Position numbers and translations under genes: made by a program
Assembly (NCBI RefSeq): GCF_032911225.1
Contig: NZ_CP136600.1
Location: 2,790,001-2,854,000, forward strand
Source of the DNA: Thalassotalea fonticola
Lineage (GTDB): Bacteria > Pseudomonadota > Gammaproteobacteria > Enterobacterales > Alteromonadaceae
Direction: 5' to 3'
Length of the DNA stretch: 64,000 nucleotides
Part shown: piece by piece, positions 18,604 to 36,341 of the stretch
Numbering within the stretch: the first letter of the stretch is position 1
Layout of the letters: each line of letters opens with the position of its first letter
The notes under the pieces: model-generated
Told to the model about the DNA's origin: nothing
Seen by the model: the letters and a program-made list of their open reading frames with translations, nothing else
Databases searched by the model: none

Positions 18604-19947
18604 TTATAAAAATCGCTTCAATATTCTATCTATTTGGGTCAGCTTAATTTTTCTCAGTAACTCTCTTGGTTTATCAGGGTAATCATTTATCGATTGAATA
18701 TTATCTATTGAAGTGACCCTAGTGGTATGCGCTAAAATTCCAGACAACTCTTGCAGCCATCTTTCTTTAAGTTGTTGGTTACGATCACACACTAGTAATC
18801 CATTTTCTAAGTCCAAGCTCCAAGCTCTTGGATTTAAATTACTACCGGTAAGAAGATGATAGGTATCATCAGCTACTACACCTTTTAAATGATAACTGTT
18901 CGATCCATCTAACCATAGATGCAAGTTTAATTGACCACTGTCAATATACTGCTGATTACGCTTTATAAAATTGCGTAAAAGCATTTCATAAATATAGGGA
19001 ACTATACCAATAGTAGAGAACTTCTCTGGATCTGAAATATAAAAGTCATTAGCCCGTTTATCACCAACAACTATTGTAACTTCGACCCCCTTCTTAAGTG
19101 CTCGTCGTAAGTCACCACTAAGTAATTTTGGGAAATTAAAATACGGCGTAAACACAACTAAAGACTTACTGGCTATTTTAAAAATTTTACGGGCAGTTAA
19201 ATTAAGTTGATTTCCACGCGCGCCTAAACCAACCATAGGAGCTATAAATAGATCTGTTTTAGCTGATGTTGTTCCTTCAACTTTATAGGGTGAACGTTTA
19301 ATTGAAGACTTTAATTTATTGATTAATGGCCTAATTTGTTTTTTATCAGGCACCGTATTTTGATTTAATTTTGGTGCACAGCCAGTTTTAATAAAATTAG
19401 TTTTTAGGAAATTAACAAAGCTATCGGCAAGACTGTTATTCAAAAGTTTATGGTATCTGTCGCATCGGTATTTATTACCAACATTGAGATAAATATCGTT
19501 GATGCTTGCACCACTGAATAGCAACATATCGTCAAATATAAACCCTTTTAAATGCAACACCCCCAAGAATTCTCTACGCTTTACAGCTACGCCATAAATA
19601 TCGATGCTATGCTCGTACTGCTCTGTTAGGTCTAAATATAACTGACGGTTACCAAGAGATTGTTTTTCACCAATTAATCCGCGTTGAGCTCGATGAAAAT
19701 CGACAAAAACGCAGATATCAATTTCAGGATTTTTTTGCTTAGCTGCAAACAGTGCATGTAACACTTCTCTACCCGCTTCATCATCTTGTACATAGAGTGC
19801 GGTAATATAAATACGAGTTGTCGCTGTACTTATTAAATTTAATAACTCAGTTCGGTACTGATTAGCTGAGTTAATTATTTCAAAATCATCAGCATTAAAA
19901 GGGATAGTATCTTTAAGAGACAACTTGCTTTTGCGGGATAGGATCAT
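18604..19947 (-). CDS. pssA: CDP-diacylglycerol--serine O-phosphatidyltransferase (PLD type)
   Basis: 447 residues (E. coli PssA 451). Two HKD motifs of the phospholipase D superfamily are visible: His132 in LHLKGFIFDD and His353 in YHLKGVVADD, plus the PssA-specific FVDFHRAQRG and RYDRYH-like RCDRYHKL. It joins serine to CDP-diacylglycerol, the committed step to phosphatidylethanolamine, as a peripheral membrane enzyme. Monocistronic and convergent with the oxygenase gene. Confidence 0.93.
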   Translation of the reverse strand: MILSRKSKLSLKDTIPFNADDFEIINSANQYRTELLNLISTATTRIYITALYVQDDEAGREVLHALFAAKQKNPEIDICVFVDFHRAQRGLIGEKQSLGNRQLYLDLTEQYEHSIDIYGVAVKRREFLGVLHLKGFIFDDMLLFSGASINDIYLNVGNKYRCDRYHKLLNNSLADSFVNFLKTNFIKTGCAPKLNQNTVPDKKQIRPLINKLKSSIKRSPYKVEGTTSAKTDLFIAPMVGLGARGNQLNLTARKIFKIASKSLVVFTPYFNFPKLLSGDLRRALKKGVEVTIVVGDKRANDFYISDPEKFSTIGIVPYIYEMLLRNFIKRNQQYIDSGQLNLHLWLDGSNSYHLKGVVADDTYHLLTGSNLNPRAWSLDLENGLLVCDRNQQLKERWLQELSGILAHTTRVTSIDNIQSINDYPDKPRELLRKIKLTQIDRILKRFL

Positions 19948-20124
19948 CGAATTAGTTTATTTATTATATATATTTTGATTATAAACGGATTTGCGTAGAT
20001 TGTAATAGTTACAAAGTAAAAATATGACTTAAGATAAGAAAATAACTGGTCATAGGCACGTTATGAATTGAGGAGGTTCCGCACAAAAACATTGCGGAAT
20101 GATGGTGTATTTTTTTGAGATGCA

Positions 20125-20152
20125 AAAAGGGCCCCCTTGCGGATGCCCTTTT
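20125..20152 (-). terminator. Second rRNA operon 1 terminator
   Basis: AAAAGGGC / GCCCTTTT stem, 12-nt loop, with a T tract on the minus strand. It follows the first terminator and provides back-up termination. Confidence 0.7.
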
Positions 20153-20185
20153 CATTTTCAATTAGGAGCCAGGCTGGAAAGTAAA

Positions 20186-20213
20186 AAAGCCCCTAGCGTT
20201 AGCTAGGGGCTTT
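20186..20213 (-). terminator. First rRNA operon 1 terminator
   Basis: A perfect 12-bp stem (AAAGCCCCTAGC / GCTAGGGGCTTT) with a 4-nt loop, followed on the minus strand by six T residues in total. It lies 11 bp beyond the 5S rRNA 3' end. Confidence 0.9.
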
Positions 20214-20223
20214 CTTGAATTGG

Positions 20224-20342
20224 AAGCCTGGCGATGACCTACTCTCACATGGGAACTCCCACACTACCATCGGCGCAACTGCGTTTCACTTCTGAGTTCG
20301 GCATGGGATCAGGTGGTTCCACAGTGCTATTGTCGCCAGACA
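20224..20342 (-). rRNA. rrf: 5S ribosomal RNA, operon 1
   Basis: 119 nt. Pairing ends TGTCTGGCGA / TCGCCAGGCTT and the conserved CCATGCCGAACTCAGAAGTG block are present. The copy in operon 2 looks identical. Ends are set by comparison with E. coli 5S and are good to a few bases. Confidence 0.95.
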
Positions 20343-20557
20343 AAAAACGTTTCGCAAAAGAAGCTCTTTTGCTTGCTAGAAGTTTTCTGTCCTGAATTCA
20401 TTTCAGGACCTACTGACACTTACCGAGCATCAGTCTTCTAACTAATTTGGAAAAAACAATATTAAACCGTACTTACTCTATTCTTTAATGCGTGATGTGT
20501 TTCCACATTTCTTTGTCAGACCATACAGCCTCAAACAAAACTGCTTGGGTGTTGTAT

Positions 20558-23444
<2,887 letters not shown>

Positions 23445-23990
23445 ATACAACCCCAAAAAGTTTCCTTTAAGACTGTTCGGTGACTAAACCGAACTAAGTT
23501 GCAAGTCTGACATTTTCACGCATTCATAAGAATGTTGACATCCCAATTTAACTTAGGTGTCAAACTCACAAACAACTGTGAGCCTTGAGTAAGAACAACT
23601 AACAACACGATAAGAGTTGCTAGTTATAATGTTGAGTTGTTGTATAAAACAACTCAGTGATAAACAATAAATTGTTTATCGTGGTGATTTGCTGACGTTT
23701 ATGATTGGAGGTCATAAACACAAATCACCGGGTTTAATATCAGCTTTCCAAATTGTTAAAGAAATAATCAATGCACGCACTCGGCATTAATTTGAGTTAA
23801 AAACTCAAAACTAAATATCTACTTCCTGAACTTGTTTCAGGTTCTATTTAGTTTTGAATTCTCAGTGGGCCAATGGAGATCCTGAAATAAATTCAGGAGA
23901 CATTCTGCCTCACTCATTCTTCAATCGTTATCATGCGATTTGTGTGAACACTCGCAGAGCCTAAGCTCTCATTAAGTTGTCTACTTAAGG
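23445..23990 (-). other. 16S-23S spacer of operon 1, without tRNA
   Basis: 546 bp with processing stems and a boxA-like element (TTTCTTTAACAAT on the minus strand, 23752-23764) shared with operon 2. I see no tRNA cloverleaf, unlike the operon 2 spacer with tRNA-Ile and tRNA-Ala. A small hairpin CTCACA / TGTGAG (23565-23582) takes the place of a different hairpin in operon 2. Confidence 0.8.
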
Positions 23991-25532
<1,542 letters not shown>

Positions 25533-25856
25533 AAAAAGTTGTTACATATGCATCGACAAGCGATGCTACTCAATGAATTCTGAATGTTTCGTATCAATCG
25601 AAGCGAATGATACTAAAACGTACTAATTAATCTTCATCGCTAAATAAAGAAAAATTAATTTGTTTGTGTGTTCATCATCATTAAGTGATTTCGATACCGA
25701 GGTATCTATGTTGTAAATCAATCTTAATGTGAGTGCCCACACAAATTGCATGATAACTAATTGTTAAAGAATCGTTCTATTCGAACGAAGAGCTAATCGC
25801 ATTCGTTAGTCTCTTTGCTTCAAACCGGCTAGCAGCCTTGCTTGAAGTGGATGCGC
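25533..25856 (-). other. rRNA operon 1 leader
   Basis: Untranslated leader between the promoter-proximal -10 and 16S. It contains a boxA-like anti-termination site (ATTCTTTAACAA on the minus strand, 25761-25772) and is near-identical to the operon 2 leader except for the part adjoining 16S. Confidence 0.75.
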
Positions 25857-25884
25857 ATTATAAGCGCCCCAGTTTTAATGTCAA
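25857..25884 (-). promoter_or_regulatory. rRNA operon 1 proximal promoter
   Basis: Perfect consensus sigma70 promoter on the minus strand: TTGACA (25884-25879), 16-bp spacer, TATAAT (25862-25857), followed by a GC-rich discriminator GCGCATCC. The discriminator type is known to confer ppGpp/DksA sensitivity. Confidence 0.85.
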
Positions 25885-26003
25885 CCAATTTTATGAATTA
25901 TTTAAAAGTTTATTTTTAAACGTTTCATCGGTTGTTAAGACATCTAATAGATAACTTAACTTATTAAAACACTTCGTTGGGATGTCCCGAAGAAGTGAAG
26001 CGC

Positions 26004-26031
26004 ATTTTAGACACTTTAAAAATAAGATCAA
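26004..26031 (-). promoter_or_regulatory. rRNA operon 1 distal promoter
   Basis: TTGATC (26031-26026), 16-bp spacer, TAAAAT (26009-26004), discriminator GCGCTTC on the minus strand. It lies 147 bp upstream of the proximal promoter and shares the same spacing and discriminator type. Confidence 0.7.
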
Positions 26032-26949
26032 GCACTTTTTTGAAATTATTTGAATTAATTCTATATTGACTATTCTTTCTACAGCCTTCATGTAATAACG
26101 TTTAAAAGATAATCTATTCATTACAATTGATTACTTTCAGGCAGCTCACAAACAAAGATAAATATACCAACAAAATACATTTACAACTTAAAAAATACCG
26201 ACAATTGTAGGTATAAAAACTATTTTAATAACCAAAAATTACAGTATTTATTTTATAACGTCCAAAACCTTTAATCTTATTCAAATTAATTATTTCATTT
26301 GGACTACTTTAATTCCTGTTTATTTTAGAATATTTGAGTAAATGTGATACTTTTTTATTAAGAAGAACATTTACATGAGGAGATTCACATCTCGCTGGTA
26401 CTAGTGATGGGATGACATTGAACTATATTAATGTTTGAGCATTTAATGAGCGATTTTTTTATAAGCACTTTTTGAATTTACCAGCTCCCATCCTAGCTAG
26501 TGATCGTGTTGAATGACGTATATGGATATACAAATGTCGATAGGTTCATGGATGAACGTTTTGTATTGGTGACGGCGTATTTATTCAGAGTATATTTGAG
26601 TAAGCACAGTGTTTATTAACATACACCACGTAATCCTCGAAGAGCTCAAGCGATATCGAGGACCTCATTTGGCAGTAGCGTGCTTGAGTTTGATGCGCAA
26701 AGCTATGCCTGCAAAGAACAAGTCGAGTAAAATCCTCCATAGATTATCAAAGCTCTATACGCCGTTTTCGGTAACTGCCCCCTGCGTTAATCTATCTCCT
26801 GCATGCTTGCAGTCGTGCAACTGAATGAAGTGTGTTTTTTGATACATTGATATATGAGTCAAATGAGAACATACCACTTTCTGGGACGGTACCAAATTAG
26901 GTAGGTTCGGTAAGCCAGGACTGAAATAAATAAAAATACAGAAACAATA
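26032..26949. other. Intergenic region between the rRNA operons, no clear gene
   Basis: About 900 bp. The part next to the promoter is AT-rich and could hold UP elements or Fis sites. The rest (26380-26850) is more complex, with short inverted repeats such as ATAGATTA / TAATCTAT (26739-26795), but the longest frame (about 71 codons at 26609) resembles nothing I know. It may be a decayed gene or a structured RNA; I cannot decide. Confidence 0.5.
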
Positions 26950-26971
26950 AAGCCTGCTCGAAAGCAGGCTT
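26950..26971 (-). terminator. rRNA operon 2 terminator after tRNA-Tyr
   Basis: 9-bp stem AAGCCTGCT / AGCAGGCTT with a 4-nt loop, followed on the minus strand by TATTGTTTC. It starts 10 bp after the tRNA-Tyr 3' end. Confidence 0.8.
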
Positions 26972-26980
26972 AAAGTATGA

Positions 26981-27065
26981 TGGTGGAGGGAGGTGGATTC
27001 GAACCACCGAAGGCTGAGCCGTCAGATTTACAATCTGATCCCTTTGGCCACTCGGGAACCCCTCC
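26981..27065 (-). tRNA. tRNA-Tyr (GTA)
   Basis: 85 nt with encoded CCA end, long class II variable arm, and anticodon GTA in the loop of the TCAGATTGTAAATCTGA arm. It lies 33 bp beyond 5S of operon 2 and ahead of the terminator, so it is the last gene of that operon. Confidence 0.95.
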
Positions 27066-27098
27066 AAGATATAACGTATAAACGTTAATCTAAATTGG

Positions 27099-27217
27099 AA
27101 GCCTGGCGATGACCTACTCTCACATGGGAACTCCCACACTACCATCGGCGCAACTGCGTTTCACTTCTGAGTTCGGCATGGGATCAGGTGGTTCCACAGT
27201 GCTATTGTCGCCAGACA
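27099..27217 (-). rRNA. rrf: 5S ribosomal RNA, operon 2
   Basis: 119 nt, identical by eye to the operon 1 copy, including CCATGCCGAACTCAGAAGTG. It is followed by tRNA-Tyr. Confidence 0.95.
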
Positions 27218-27431
27218 AAAAACGTTTCGCAAAAGAAGCTCTTTTGCTTGCTAGAAGTTTTTTATCCTGAATTCATTTCAGGACCTACCGACGCTTACCG
27301 AGCATCAGTCTTCTAACTAATTTGGAAAAACAATATTAAACCGTACTTACTCTATTCTTTAATGCGTGATGTGTTTCCACATTTCTTTGTCAGACCATAC
27401 AGCCTCAAACAAAACTGCTTGGGTGTTGTAT

Positions 27432-30318
<2,887 letters not shown>

Positions 30319-30729
30319 ATACAACCCCAAAAAGTTTCCTTTAAGACTGTTCGGTGACTAAACCGAACTAAGTTGCAAGTCTGACATTTTCACGCATTCA
30401 TAAGAATGTTGACATCTTCATGTCAAACCTAAACATTGCTGTTTAGGCCTTGAGTAAGAACAACTAACAACACGATAAGAGTTGCTAGTTATAATGTTGA
30501 GTTGTTGTATAAAACAACTCAGTGATAAACAATAAATTGTTTATCGTGGTGATTTGCTGACGTTTATGATTGGAGGTCATAAACACAAATCACCGGGTTT
30601 AATATCAGCTTTCCAAATTGTTAAAGAGTTAATCAACACACGCATTCGGTGAGGATTTTGGTAAAAAACCAAATTTAAATCATCAATCTGATGTCTTAAA
30701 TTTGGTTTCTTTAATCGAAGAAGAGTAAA
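30319..30729 (-). other. tRNA-Ala to 23S spacer of operon 2
   Basis: Shares most sequence with the operon 1 spacer, including boxA-like TTGTTAAAGAG (30618-30628, reversed). It has its own hairpin CCTAAAC / GTTTAGG (30428-30447) where operon 1 carries another one. No gene beyond the tRNAs. Confidence 0.75.
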
Positions 30730-30805
30730 TGGTGGAGCTAAGCAGGATCGAACTGCTGACCTCCTGCGTGCAAGGCAGGCGCTCTCCCAGCTGAGCTATA
30801 GCCCC
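30730..30805 (-). tRNA. tRNA-Ala (TGC)
   Basis: 76 nt with encoded CCA, GGGGCTATAGCTCAGC 5' part, and anticodon TGC in CTTGCAC. Spacer tRNA of rRNA operon 2, downstream of tRNA-Ile. Confidence 0.97.
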
Positions 30806-30938
30806 ATGATGTTACTCATGGTAATCAACGCTCTTAATCATATTAATTCAAATATAATTAATGCTTTTTCCAAGGCATTTTATGACGACGTTTAGTTCAC
30901 CTAAACGAGTTATAAAATAACGCCGAAAAAACGTTAAT

Positions 30939-31015
<77 letters not shown>

Positions 31016-31132
31016 ATCATGATGGGTCTGCAACTTAAGTAGTCACGACCTATACTTCTTCATCTTTCGTTATCATACAATTTGTGTGAACACTCGCAGA
31101 GCTTGCGCTCTCATTAAGTTGTCTACTTAAGG

Positions 31133-32674
<1,542 letters not shown>

Positions 32675-33040
32675 AAAAAGTTGTTACATATCGACACGAA
32701 ACAAGTTCGCGTCTACTCAATGAATTCTGAATATCTTGTTCTCACTTTTAAAAAAGTAAGTTCAAAACTGTTTCGTATCAATCGAAGCGAATGATACTAA
32801 AACGTACTAATTAATCTTCATCGCTAAATAAAGAAAAATTAATTTGTTTGTGTGTTCATCATCATTAAGTGATTTCGATACCGAAGTATCTATGTTGTAA
32901 ATCAATCTTAATGTGAGTGCCCACACAAATTGCATGATAACTAATTGTTAAAGAATCGTTCTATTCGAACGAAGAGCTAATCGCATTCGTTAGTCTCTTT
33001 GCTCCAAACCGGCTAGCAGCCTTGCCTGAAGCAGATGCGC
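32675..33040 (-). other. rRNA operon 2 leader
   Basis: Leader nearly identical to that of operon 1 between about 32777 and 33005, including boxA-like ATTCTTTAACAA (32945-32956, reversed). The 100 bp next to 16S carry an insertion of about 50 bp not present in operon 1. No gene seen. Confidence 0.75.
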
Positions 33041-33068
33041 ATTTTACGCACCTCAGTGTTGAAGTCAA
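33041..33068 (-). promoter_or_regulatory. rRNA operon 2 proximal promoter
   Basis: TTGACT (33068-33063), 16-bp spacer, TAAAAT (33046-33041), discriminator GCGCATC on the minus strand. Confidence 0.75.
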
Positions 33069-33222
33069 CAGTTAATTTCAATAATTTCGAATTTAATTGT
33101 TGTCGTTTGTAACTCGGTAATAACTACCTTCTTAACTACAAACTATCTACACTACTTGCCGTTGGTTGCTCTGCAGTAACGTTACCGTAACTTGGTGAGA
33201 TTCCCTGTGGAAGTGGATGCGC

Positions 33223-33250
33223 ATTTTAGGGATTTTTGCGCCGCCGTCAA
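33223..33250 (-). promoter_or_regulatory. rRNA operon 2 distal promoter
   Basis: TTGACG (33250-33245), 16-bp spacer, TAAAAT (33228-33223), discriminator GCGCATCC on the minus strand. It lies 182 bp upstream of the proximal promoter and its transcribed start copies the same ATGCGCATCCACTTC stretch seen in operon 1. Confidence 0.75.
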
Positions 33251-33540
33251 CACCTTTTTGCAATATTATTGAATTTAATTTCTGTACGCTCAATTAACGC
33301 ACAACTATCAACGAAAAATTAAATTTTAGCTATGTTTTTTGGCTTTCGATCAAGCGTTTCATCTCGGCTCCCGTTTTTTCTACTTGTTTGCCCTTAATTT
33401 ATTAGTTTTAGTGCTAATCTGCTGTAATTAACCTCTTTTTAACCATTCCCCATTGCAGTTTGTTAAAATCTAGTTAACATAGGTTTTGATTAGACAATTT
33501 TAGAACAACAATTAACAATAAAAATAATCAGGTATTAATC

Positions 33541-33987
33541 ATGAAATCTCCACTTATCTTAACCTCAGCATTCGTTGCAACTGGCATTACTGTTATTGGC
33601 TACTTAATTTCTGAGTATGCTTCTTTAGGTGATCCTACATCTGTCGCAGTTGCTTTATTTATTGGCGCAATTCTTTGCCCAATGATCATCAAACTTATGT
33701 CTGGCACTGAGGGAGCTTCTGGTGAAGTGAAAACCCTTTATGTTGGCAATCTTCCTTATCGAGCTAATGAGTCTGCTGTTCGCAGTTTATTTTCTGAATA
33801 TGGTTTAGTGCATTCAGTAAGACTTATGAAAGATAAGCAAACTGGTAAAAGAAGAGGCTTTGGCTTTGTTGAAATTGCCGCTGCCGATGCAGCTAGTGCT
33901 ATTGACTCTTTAAATGATACTGAATTTCAGCAACGTACATTAAAGGTTCGTGAAGCAAAAGAAAGACCAGAGCCGAATCAAGATTAA
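33541..33987 (+). CDS. Membrane-anchored RRM RNA-binding protein
   Basis: 148 residues. Two hydrophobic segments at about 5-23 and 33-53 should place it in the inner membrane, followed by a single RNA recognition motif at 64-140: RNP2 is LYVGNL (66-71) and RNP1 is KRRGFGFV (103-110), both with the aromatic residues that stack on RNA. The tail is charged. Bacterial RRM proteins of this size are usually soluble; the membrane part is the unusual feature. Monocistronic, divergent from the rRNA operon and ended by a strong terminator. RNA target unknown. Confidence 0.85.
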   Translation: MKSPLILTSAFVATGITVIGYLISEYASLGDPTSVAVALFIGAILCPMIIKLMSGTEGASGEVKTLYVGNLPYRANESAVRSLFSEYGLVHSVRLMKDKQTGKRRGFGFVEIAAADAASAIDSLNDTEFQQRTLKVREAKERPEPNQD

Positions 33988-34013
33988 ATAAATTTTAGTA
34001 CAGTTTATTATAT

Positions 34014-34050
34014 AAAAAGGGGCTATTGAATTAACAATGGCCCCTTTTTT
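34014..34050 (+). terminator. Terminator of the RRM gene
   Basis: AAAAAGGGGC / GCCCCTTTTT plus five inner pairs (one G-U), 6-nt loop, followed by T residues. It also faces the convergent purD end. Confidence 0.88.
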
Positions 34051-34089
34051 GATCTTCAGTTTTCTACTAGAGCATAGCTGAAGGCGAAA

Positions 34090-35373
34090 TTAACTTTCCC
34101 GTGCAATAGCACGATAAGCAATGTCAGTTCTAAATTGAACATCTTGCCAGCTAATTTGATTTAGTAATTCATACGCTGCTTGTTGTGCGTCAGTTACTGT
34201 TTTTCCTAAAGCAGTGGCACATAGTACTCGTCCACCTGATGTCACAATATTACCGTCTTTTTCAGCTGTTCCTGCATGGAAGGTTTTCCGATCGGTTAAT
34301 GTATTTAGTTCTAAGCCAGAAATAACATCACCTTTACCATATGAGCCAGGGTAACCACCTGCGGCCAATACAACACCAACAGCTGCACGAGGATCAAAAT
34401 CAATTGTCGCTTTATCTAGTTCACCGTCACAAGCCTGCAAACATAACTCTACTAAATCTGATTGTAAACGCATCATAATAGGTTGTGTTTCAGGATCACC
34501 AAAGCGGCAGTTATATTCGATCACATTTGGAGTACCATCTGCAGCAATCATTAATCCTGCGTATAGAAATCCTGTATAAGGTGCACCTTCATTAGCCATA
34601 CCTTCAACGGTAGGATTAATTACTTCATTCATGATCCTTTGATGAATATCAGCAGTTACTACTGGCGCGGGAGAATAAGCTCCCATACCACCGGTATTTG
34701 GGCCCTCATCATTATTGTAAGCACGCTTATGATCTTGACTGGTTGCCATTGCCAAAACGTTTTTACCATCAACCATAACGATGAAACTTGCTTCTTCACC
34801 TTCTAAAAATTCTTCAATCACAACACGGTGACCTGCATCACCAAAAGCATTACCGGCCAACATGTCCTTAATTGCATCTTCAGCCTCAACTAAGGTCATA
34901 GCAACAATAACGCCTTTACCAGCGGCAAGGCCATCAGCTTTAACAACAATAGGTGCGCCTTGTTGGCGTACGTAAGCAATTGCAGGTTCAATTTCAGTGA
35001 AGTTTTCATAGCTTCCAGATGGAATATTATTACGAGCTAAGAAATCTTTGGTGAAAGATTTAGAACCTTCAAGTTGTGCAGCTTTAGCGCTTGGGCCAAA
35101 AATAGTTAAACCTTCGGCTTGAAATGCATCAACAACACCATCAACTAAAGGTTGCTCTGGGCCTACAATTGTTAAAGTTACATTGTGCTCTTTGGCAAAA
35201 GTAATTAAGCCTTGAGTATCATCACTAGAAACCGCTATGTTTTCCAATTTAGATTCGGTAGCAGTGCCCGCATTACCAGGTGCTACAAATACTTTACTTA
35301 CAGAGCTAGATTGTGCGGCTTTCCATGCAAGAGCATGTTCACGTCCACCGCTGCCAATTACTAAAACGTTCAT
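34090..35373 (-). CDS. purD: Phosphoribosylamine--glycine ligase
   Basis: 427 residues, normal length. N-terminal MNVLVIGSGGREHALAWK, then ATP-grasp features (VVKADGLAAGKGV, EFLEGEEASF, DHKRAYNNDEGPNTGGMGAY) and EYNCRFGDPETQ with the metal ligands. It makes GAR, step 2 of purine synthesis. purH lies on the same strand but is separated by a methyltransferase gene and a hairpin. Confidence 0.97.
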   Translation of the reverse strand: MNVLVIGSGGREHALAWKAAQSSSVSKVFVAPGNAGTATESKLENIAVSSDDTQGLITFAKEHNVTLTIVGPEQPLVDGVVDAFQAEGLTIFGPSAKAAQLEGSKSFTKDFLARNNIPSGSYENFTEIEPAIAYVRQQGAPIVVKADGLAAGKGVIVAMTLVEAEDAIKDMLAGNAFGDAGHRVVIEEFLEGEEASFIVMVDGKNVLAMATSQDHKRAYNNDEGPNTGGMGAYSPAPVVTADIHQRIMNEVINPTVEGMANEGAPYTGFLYAGLMIAADGTPNVIEYNCRFGDPETQPIMMRLQSDLVELCLQACDGELDKATIDFDPRAAVGVVLAAGGYPGSYGKGDVISGLELNTLTDRKTFHAGTAEKDGNIVTSGGRVLCATALGKTVTDAQQAAYELLNQISWQDVQFRTDIAYRAIARES

Positions 35374-35402
35374 TCATTTTTCCTAACTGAAATATAAAGC
35401 GG

Positions 35403-36221
35403 CTATTTTGCCGGCTTTACAAATTTTAATGTCATGCGATCACTTTCGCCAATGGCCAAGTATTTCGCTTTATCTTGTTCACCCAATCGTAATACAGGCG
35501 GTAATGTCCACACACCTTTAGCGTGATCAGCCGTATCTTTAGGGTTTGCGTTTATTTCACTGCTTGCTGCCAATTCAAAACCTGCAGCCGTTGCCAAATC
35601 AATGGTTAATTGTTGTGGGAAGTAACCACTTTTGCCATTTTTCTCTAAGCTTTGTGAGGTTGGCATCCTGTGTTCTACAACACCTAAAACACCACCTGGT
35701 TTTAACGCTTTGAAACTATCGGCAAAAATTTGCTTTACACCGTCAACTTTCCAATTATGCAAATTACGAAATGTAAGTACCATATCGGCACTTCCGGCAG
35801 GAGCAATATCACTCGCTACGCGTGGAGTAAAGTTGGTTAACTCGACCTCACTAAATACTTCATTTGTTGCTAACTTCGCTTCCAATTTACGACGAGACTT
35901 ACTGTAATAGTTATCTTCACCAGTATCTGGGTAATGGGCACCATAAAGCTTACCAGTACCTTTTAAAGCCGGTGCTAAAATCTCGGTATACCAACCACCA
36001 CCTGGTGCAATTTCAACAACTGTCATGGTAGATTTAAAACCAAAAAAGATTAGTGTTTCTTCGGGGTGACGATACATATCACGAGCTTTATTTTTATCAC
36101 TGCGATGTTCGCCAGCGATTGCTTGCTCTAATTGAGTAGGTGCATGTGCATTAGCCGCTGTTGCAGCGAAAAGTGAAGTAGCTAGAATTGCTGTAGTGAT
36201 TAAAGATTTCATATTTTTCAT
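35403..36221 (-). CDS. Exported class I SAM-dependent methyltransferase
   Basis: 272 residues. A clear signal peptide (about 1-25, cleavage after ANA) precedes a Rossmann methyltransferase: motif I is VVEIAPGGGWY (68-78), followed by LYGAHYP and a motif-IV-like VLTFRNLHNW. The GGxxT-type loop is altered to PGGGW. It resembles the predicted methyltransferases of COG4798. SAM is not known to be abundant in the periplasm, so the export signal is puzzling. A second start at residue 4 would keep the signal. It lies between purH and purD, 29 bp before purD. Confidence 0.8.
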   Translation of the reverse strand: MKNMKSLITTAILATSLFAATAANAHAPTQLEQAIAGEHRSDKNKARDMYRHPEETLIFFGFKSTMTVVEIAPGGGWYTEILAPALKGTGKLYGAHYPDTGEDNYYSKSRRKLEAKLATNEVFSEVELTNFTPRVASDIAPAGSADMVLTFRNLHNWKVDGVKQIFADSFKALKPGGVLGVVEHRMPTSQSLEKNGKSGYFPQQLTIDLATAAGFELAASSEINANPKDTADHAKGVWTLPPVLRLGEQDKAKYLAIGESDRMTLKFVKPAK

Positions 36222-36303
36222 TATTATATCCCTTAAGATTATTTTACTAGCTATGTTATAGCAGAAATAATCATATTAAGGGATAGTAAAAATATTTGGT
36301 AAC

Positions 36304-36335
36304 AAAACAAGAGCAAATAAATTTGCTCTTGTTTT
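36304..36335 (-). terminator. Terminator downstream of purH
   Basis: A perfect 14-bp stem AAAACAAGAGCAAA / TTTGCTCTTGTTTT with a 4-nt loop, 6 bp after the purH stop. It suggests that purH is not simply co-transcribed with the methyltransferase and purD. Confidence 0.75.
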
Positions 36336-36341
36336 AAGTTA

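Larger units (their letters stand above)
19948..20224. other. Gap between pssA and rRNA operon 1 (about 280 bp)
   Basis: It holds the two terminators of the rRNA operon (20125-20213) and the pssA upstream region. An additional small inverted repeat, TTCCGCA / TGCGGAA, lies around 20077-20099. No gene seen. Confidence 0.7.

Noticed and set aside
25891..26121. 76-codon minus-strand frame over the rRNA promoters
   Set aside because: It covers the operon 1 promoter region, which explains the sequence better.
26609..26824. 71-codon plus-strand frame between the rRNA operons
   Set aside because: No ribosome site, odd composition and no known family.
26897..27145. 82-codon minus-strand frame
   Set aside because: It runs across tRNA-Tyr and into 5S rRNA.
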